A DNA stretch of 64,000 nucleotides. It comes from Epiperipatus broadwayi (taxonomy: Eukaryota > Onychophora > Udeonychophora > Euonychophora > Peripatidae). This document shows positions 60,243 to 64,000 of the stretch, piece after piece. The notes below the pieces were generated by a model. That model did no database searches. It was not told the DNA's origin and saw only the letters and a list, made by a program, of their open reading frames with translations. Position 1 is the first letter of the stretch; every line of letters starts with the position of its first letter. A program made the translations under genes and the position numbers. The stretch is from contig JAQFVV010012424.1 in assembly GCA_028023455.1 (NCBI GenBank), forward strand, positions 1,654,001 to 1,718,000. The letters are read 5' to 3'.

Positions 60243-60492
60243 AACATCACAGTGATCACTATTTCTTATGCTTGCTCTTTGCTGTTATTAAAACAGCCAA
60301 AACTTTCTATATGTATTGCCACTCAGTGCAAGCCAGAGTAATTAATGGATACCAGAAGGTTTGTGCATAAAATTCCCATCTAGTTACTCATCTAATATCC
60401 CCAGACTAGTTTCTGGCTTGTGGCTTTCGTCAGTGAGGAGCTACTCTGGCTTGCACTGAGTGGTAATACATATAGAGAGTTTTGCTTGTTTT
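60243..60492. mobile_element. Hammerhead repeat family 1, short insertion with 15-bp target duplication
   Basis: This 250-bp insert lies between copies of 'aaaaaagattgtaat' (60228-60242 and 60493-60507). It runs from 'catcacagtgatcac' through 'gccactcagtgcaagccaga' to the ribozyme block, then flips directly after stem I into the inverted start of the unit ('actctggcttgcactgagtgg'). It is thus a compact hairpin with the ribozyme at the turn. Confidence 0.88.
60398..60440 (-). ncRNA. Type I hammerhead ribozyme, intact core
   Basis: Minus strand: stem I CTCCTCA against TGGGGA (six pairs with one G-U), core CTGACGA, stem II GCC/GC-like with CACAA loop, GAAACTAGTC with GTC triplet. All catalytic positions are kept. 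Confidence 0.8.
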
Positions 60493-60975
60493 AAAAAAGA
60501 TTGTAATGAACCTCAAGTTTATAAAAAAGGTGTACACTTCATGGGTGCCTTCCAAATTAAAAATCAGAATTTGATACATAGCATAAAATTAAAAATGTAA
60601 CAATTAGAATTAAAAGAGCAAAAAAAAAATATTCCAATAAACAAATTTTAGAATATGAATAAATATAATAAAAATGAGGCTAAATTTAAATGGATTTCCT
60701 TCTAGAATAATTAATGCATTAGATTACTAATAAAAATAGCAAGAATAGAAATAAAAATGAAAATTAAAAAAGTAATTGTATATAGATATAAAAGTTAACA
60801 AAAATACATATAATTCCACCGAAACACTATGTGATCACCATTTCCTATGCTTACACAAGCTTTTAATAACAGCAGGAAACTCTCCATACTGTAGTGCCAT
60901 CCAGGGCAAGCCTTGGCAATCAATCGATGCAAGAAGGTGTGCATAAAATGCTCATTTAGTGCCTACTCATCCAAT

Positions 60976-61016
60976 ATCCCAGACAAATTTCTATCTTGTG
61001 GCTTTCATCAGTGGGC
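60976..61016 (-). ncRNA. Type I hammerhead ribozyme, core intact
   Basis: Minus strand: core CTGATGA, hairpin AAGCCACAAGAT, GAAATTTGTC, stem I CCCA against TGGG. Stem II is weakened by changes on the 3' side. Confidence 0.7.
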
Positions 61017-61072
61017 AGTCTTGGATTTGAGTGCACTGCCTAACCTAGGTGCAGTGCGCTCAAATTCAAGGC

Positions 61073-61114
61073 TCTTCACTGATGAAATCCAGAAGCTAGA
61101 AATTAGTCTGGGGA
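61073..61114 (+). ncRNA. Type I hammerhead ribozyme, core intact
   Basis: Stem I TCTTCA (61073-61078) pairs with TGGGGA with two G-U. The core CTGATGA is at 61079-61085, GAAA at 61099-61102, and TTAGTC ends at 61108. Stem III's second pair is a G-U in place of C-G, a compensated change. Stem II has one mismatch. Confidence 0.75.
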
Positions 61115-61238
61115 TATTGGATGAGTAGGCACTGGATAAGGATTTTATGCACAAACCTTCTTGCATCCATTGATTACTAAGGCTTGCACTGAGTAGCACT
61201 ACTGTATGGAGAGTTTGCTACTGTTAAAAATACATATA

Positions 61239-61974
61239 TTTCTATCAGTAAAATGTTAAAATAAAATATGCTAATTTAAGCTGACATTTTGATTATAAAA
61301 ATAAAATAAAAAGGCTACTAAATAATACTTAAAATTTTTTAAAATAAAAGTAAATATAATAATAATGATAAAACAGTTATGATTTAAACAATATGGGGGA
61401 GACGATTTATATGATTTCGAGACAATTTATATGATTTCATGCCGAAAATGTAAGGATTTAGGAATTAAATCAATTATTTAGAAAAAACTAAGAATAAACT
61501 AAAAATTACATTCCAGCACCATTATCATAAGAATTCTGCTTCTTAAAAATGTAAAACTGACATGAAACCTAAAAACTTTCATTTTATAATATTAGTTTAT
61601 TAATAATGGCAGAGAAAGAACTACATAAAAACATTATTCTAAGTGATTAGGAAAAGGAATTTATTTTTAATTGAAAAAACAACAACACATTAAACAATAA
61701 AAATTTATAATTAGTTTCATAATACGCTACATGGAGTAGCTACTTATAAAAATAAAATTATTTTTGCAACATTTGAATTTTAAAACATTTTGTTGTTAAA
61801 TTTGTAAGTTTATTCCATATAACTTGATAGATTAATAAGTAATAGATAATTTTTGATTTTAATTATAATTATTTTTCATTATAAATGGAGGTTTTTTATA
61901 TGTTGAAATTTTTATTATTTAAAAAGTTGTATTTTTTAAAAGATTAATTTATGGATGGGTATATATGTATGAGG
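61239..61974. other. AT-rich stretch, nothing recognised
   Basis: I see only A/T-rich sequence. A small direct repeat 'gacgatttatatgatttc' / 'gacaatttatatgatttc' lies at 61402-61437. Confidence 0.4.
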
Positions 61975-62369
61975 CTGCAGAAAGGAGTTTGCTATTAACT
62001 GAAAGGAGATTCTTTGATTCCTCTTGGGGTCCTTAAAGGAACCGAGCAGGGCAAATTCCTAATGTCCACTCCATACATTCTTGTAGTTGCAGCTGTTATT
62101 ACTATGTGATTATATATAGTATATGAACATGAATGGGCTGCTAACCAACACGCATTAGCCAGCATGGTGAGTTTATTGGCTTTTTACCTCTGAGTTTAAG
62201 ATTAAGAAACACCATGGTCTTTCTTGTCAGCTGCCTGTATATGATAAATATTTTTCCAATAGATAAATACAACTATGACAAAAATAAAACATGGCCCTTA
62301 TTCCTAGGAGGCTGGTGGAGGGTGCTAAGAATCTCCTGATTGTGGACCCAGGCTGCCATTTGATAACGA

Positions 62370-63560
62370 CTTTTTATTTAGGTACTTAGAACTACAAATC
62401 ACTTTCAAGTGAAGGAAGATTGCAAGAATTAGAAGAACTGTCTTATATTAAATGGGACATTATTGGACTTTGTGAAGTTAGAAGAAAAGGTGAAGAAACA
62501 ATTGATTTAAAAAGTGACATGTGCACTACTATAAAGGCACAAATATTGTAAATACAAGTGGAGTAGGATTCATTACAAATAAAAAGTGGAAGAACAACAT
62601 AGTGGAGATTGATGGTGTATCGGGACAGAGTGGCAATATTAGTTATACAACTTAATAGCGAATACCAAATGCAGATAACTCAGGTTTATGCCCCAGCAAG
62701 TTCTCTTAGTGATGAAGTAGTAGAAGATTTTTATATGGATGTACAAAAGGCTTTTGAACAGAGTAAACAACATTTTAAAATTGTTATGGGTGACTTTAAT
62801 GCTAGAATTGGTAAACAAATGAAAATTGAAAGTGCTGTAGGTAATTTTGGTTATGGTAATAGAAATGAGAGAGGACACAGACTTGTGGAGTTTGCTGAAA
62901 AAGAAAAACTTTATATTATGAATTCTTTTTTTTTTTTTTCTTGAGAAAAATGTTAAAAGGAAATGGACATGGAAGCATCCAAATGAAGGTACAGCAGAAT
63001 TGGATTATATTTTGACTAACAGAAAATATATATGTCAAGATTGTAATGTTCTTAATAAATTTAACACAGGAAGTGATCATCAATTAGTCAGATGTAAGAT
63101 ATGTGTTAATGCAAAACTAGACAGACAAAAATGATTAAGAAAAACAATATTTACAGTTGATATTTCTAATCTTCAGAAACATTCTAATGAATTTAAATTA
63201 GAACTTACAAATCGGTTTCAAGTATTGGTAGATTTTGAACGTAATTCAGATTTGAATGAAATTAATATGAAAATAACTGATACACTTTTAAAAACTGCAA
63301 CAAAGATAGCTGGTAGAAAAAAGCAGCAATTGATCAATAAAATTTCTATTGAGACTAGAGAATTTATGACGAAAAGAAGGAAAATGAAGATATACAAAAA
63401 TGATGCATTAAAAAGGATTGAATATCTCAAATTTTGTAAAATGGTGCTGAAAAAAGTTGAAAATGATATAAGAAAGTATAACTGTGAACTAGCAAGGAAA
63501 TCTGTAGAAGAGAATAAAAATCTTAAGAATTTGTGGTATTGCTAGGAAATTTATATCTGC
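62370..63560 (+). pseudogene. RTE ORF: AP-type endonuclease domain, frameshifted
   Basis: After frameshifts the order is WDI(I/V)G.CEVRRKGEETI, the NTSGVGFITNKKWKNNI block, VAILVIQLNSEYQMQITQVY, APASS, FKIVMGDFNARIGK, the GNFGYGNRNERGHRLVEFA block, then [10 protein letters not shown] and SDHQLVR. These are the RTE-clade endonuclease motifs, including GDFN and SDH. A T run at 62926-62939 marks one frameshift. After 63225 an open frame of 106 codons bridges to RT. Confidence 0.88.
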
Positions 63561-63689
63561 AATAAAAAAAAAGATAGAATTATTACTAAAAAGAGAGATG
63601 ACATCGTGAAATGGGTAGAAGACTTTTATCAATAATTATATAGTAATAAAGAACAAGTATATCCTATATGTATTACATCTTCCGAATTG

Positions 63690-64000
63690 CCCAGAATTTT
63701 AAATGAAGAAGTGAGACATGCAATTAAATGTATGAAGAAAGAAAAGGCTCCAGGTAATGATGGAATTATAATTGATATATTAAAAGAAGCAGGTGAAGAA
63801 ATAGAAAAAAAAAATTAGCTAAGTTGTATACCAAATATCTAAATGATAAAGATGTACCACATGATTGGAAGAATGCAGTATTAATATTAATATTTAAAAA
63901 AGGTGATAAAGAAGATATTAGAAATTACAGACCAATCAGCCTTTTATCAGTTTTATACAAAATTTTTACCAAGTTGATTACAAGTCATCTACAGAAAACA
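63690..64000 (+). pseudogene. RTE reverse transcriptase, start
   Basis: The frame reads LNEEVRHAIKCMKKEKAPGN, then DGI and DILKEAGEE, a frameshift at an A run (63806-63815), VPHDWKNA, IFKKGDKEDIRNYRPISLLS, and VLYKIF. These are RT motifs 0 to 2 of RTE LINEs. The catalytic part lies outside the window. Confidence 0.85.

Larger units (their letters stand above)
60813..61225. mobile_element. Hammerhead repeat family 1, palindromic pair with 13-bp target duplication
   Basis: This 413-bp insert lies between copies of 'aaaaatacatata' (60800-60812 and 61226-61238). The left half has the ribozyme on the minus strand and the right half on the plus strand. The turn at about 61035-61055 is 'gtgcactgcctaacctaggtgcagtgcgc'-like. 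The halves have diverged from each other, so this is an older insertion than the one at 47.6 kb. Confidence 0.88.
61975..64000 (+). mobile_element. RTE-type LINE, 5' part, running off the window
   Basis: A 5' leader of about 400 bp is followed by endonuclease and the start of RT; the remainder lies beyond 64000. The leader matches two other copies in the window. Several single-base frameshifts break the ORF, but motif order is complete, so this is an inactive yet fairly young copy. Confidence 0.88.

Noticed and set aside
1-64000. CRISPR arrays, operons and bacterial-type signals
   Set aside because: Introns, SINEs, LINEs and the frataxin exon structure show nuclear animal DNA. The tandem arrays have 456-bp units and lack spacers.

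Overview
The window is AT-rich, CpG-poor, intron-bearing nuclear DNA from an animal, most likely an invertebrate. The basis is one recognisable spliced host gene, type-II-tRNA-like SINEs, RTE- and L1/Tx1-like LINEs, a Ty3/gypsy-type LTR retrotransposon, Tc1 and Penelope-like relics, and many microsatellites. I cannot name the species. Almost all long ORFs belong to mobile elements.

The host gene is frataxin (FXN), minus strand, in the right third: a probable exon at 58943-58852, then well-supported exons at 53318-53198, 50667-50570 and 42967-42829 ending in a stop codon. The reading frame is continuous across all junctions. Its first exon was not found. The introns are 2.5 to 7.6 kb and hold LINE, SINE and hammerhead-repeat insertions. 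Two further small ORFs (15115-15303 and 53909-54130, both +) look more gene-like than their surroundings but I do not recognise them.

From 17992 to 39262 the window is a nest built on one old Ty3/gypsy-like element on the minus strand. It has a 5' LTR at 39262-35884, a tRNA-Lys-type primer binding site, decayed gag, protease, RT, RNase H and integrase between about 35300 and 29600, a polypurine tract, and a 3' LTR at 29305-17992. The 3' LTR was later split by a 4.2-kb L1/Tx1-like LINE with target duplication, by a foldback element, and by a 4.9-kb segment of unknown nature. The 5' LTR was split by a Penelope-like fragment and by a hammerhead-type tandem repeat. The internal region took a 1.26-kb hammerhead-type array.

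The most interesting content is a dispersed repeat family (1-220, 6956-7135, 32085-33341, 47609-48835, 60243-60492, 60813-61225). It is built from 456-bp tandem monomers, each carrying a type I hammerhead ribozyme motif with a minimal stem III. Several copies keep an intact core. The arrays are inserted as units with 12-15 bp target duplications and contain inverted monomers. A second, related family with a shorter unit lies at 37466-38408 and 49830-50140. Penelope-like GIY-YIG fragments in the same window (9250, 36311-36866, 40410-41150) are possible relatives or helpers. The closest described concepts are animal retrozymes and the hammerhead-bearing terminal repeats of Penelope-like elements. 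The head-to-head tandem architecture with fixed target duplications deserves study.

An RTE-clade LINE is present three times (4480-4690 minus, 54860-57990 minus, 61975-64000 plus and running off the window). An unusual CpG-richer, low-repeat stretch at about 15400-17880 remains unexplained.
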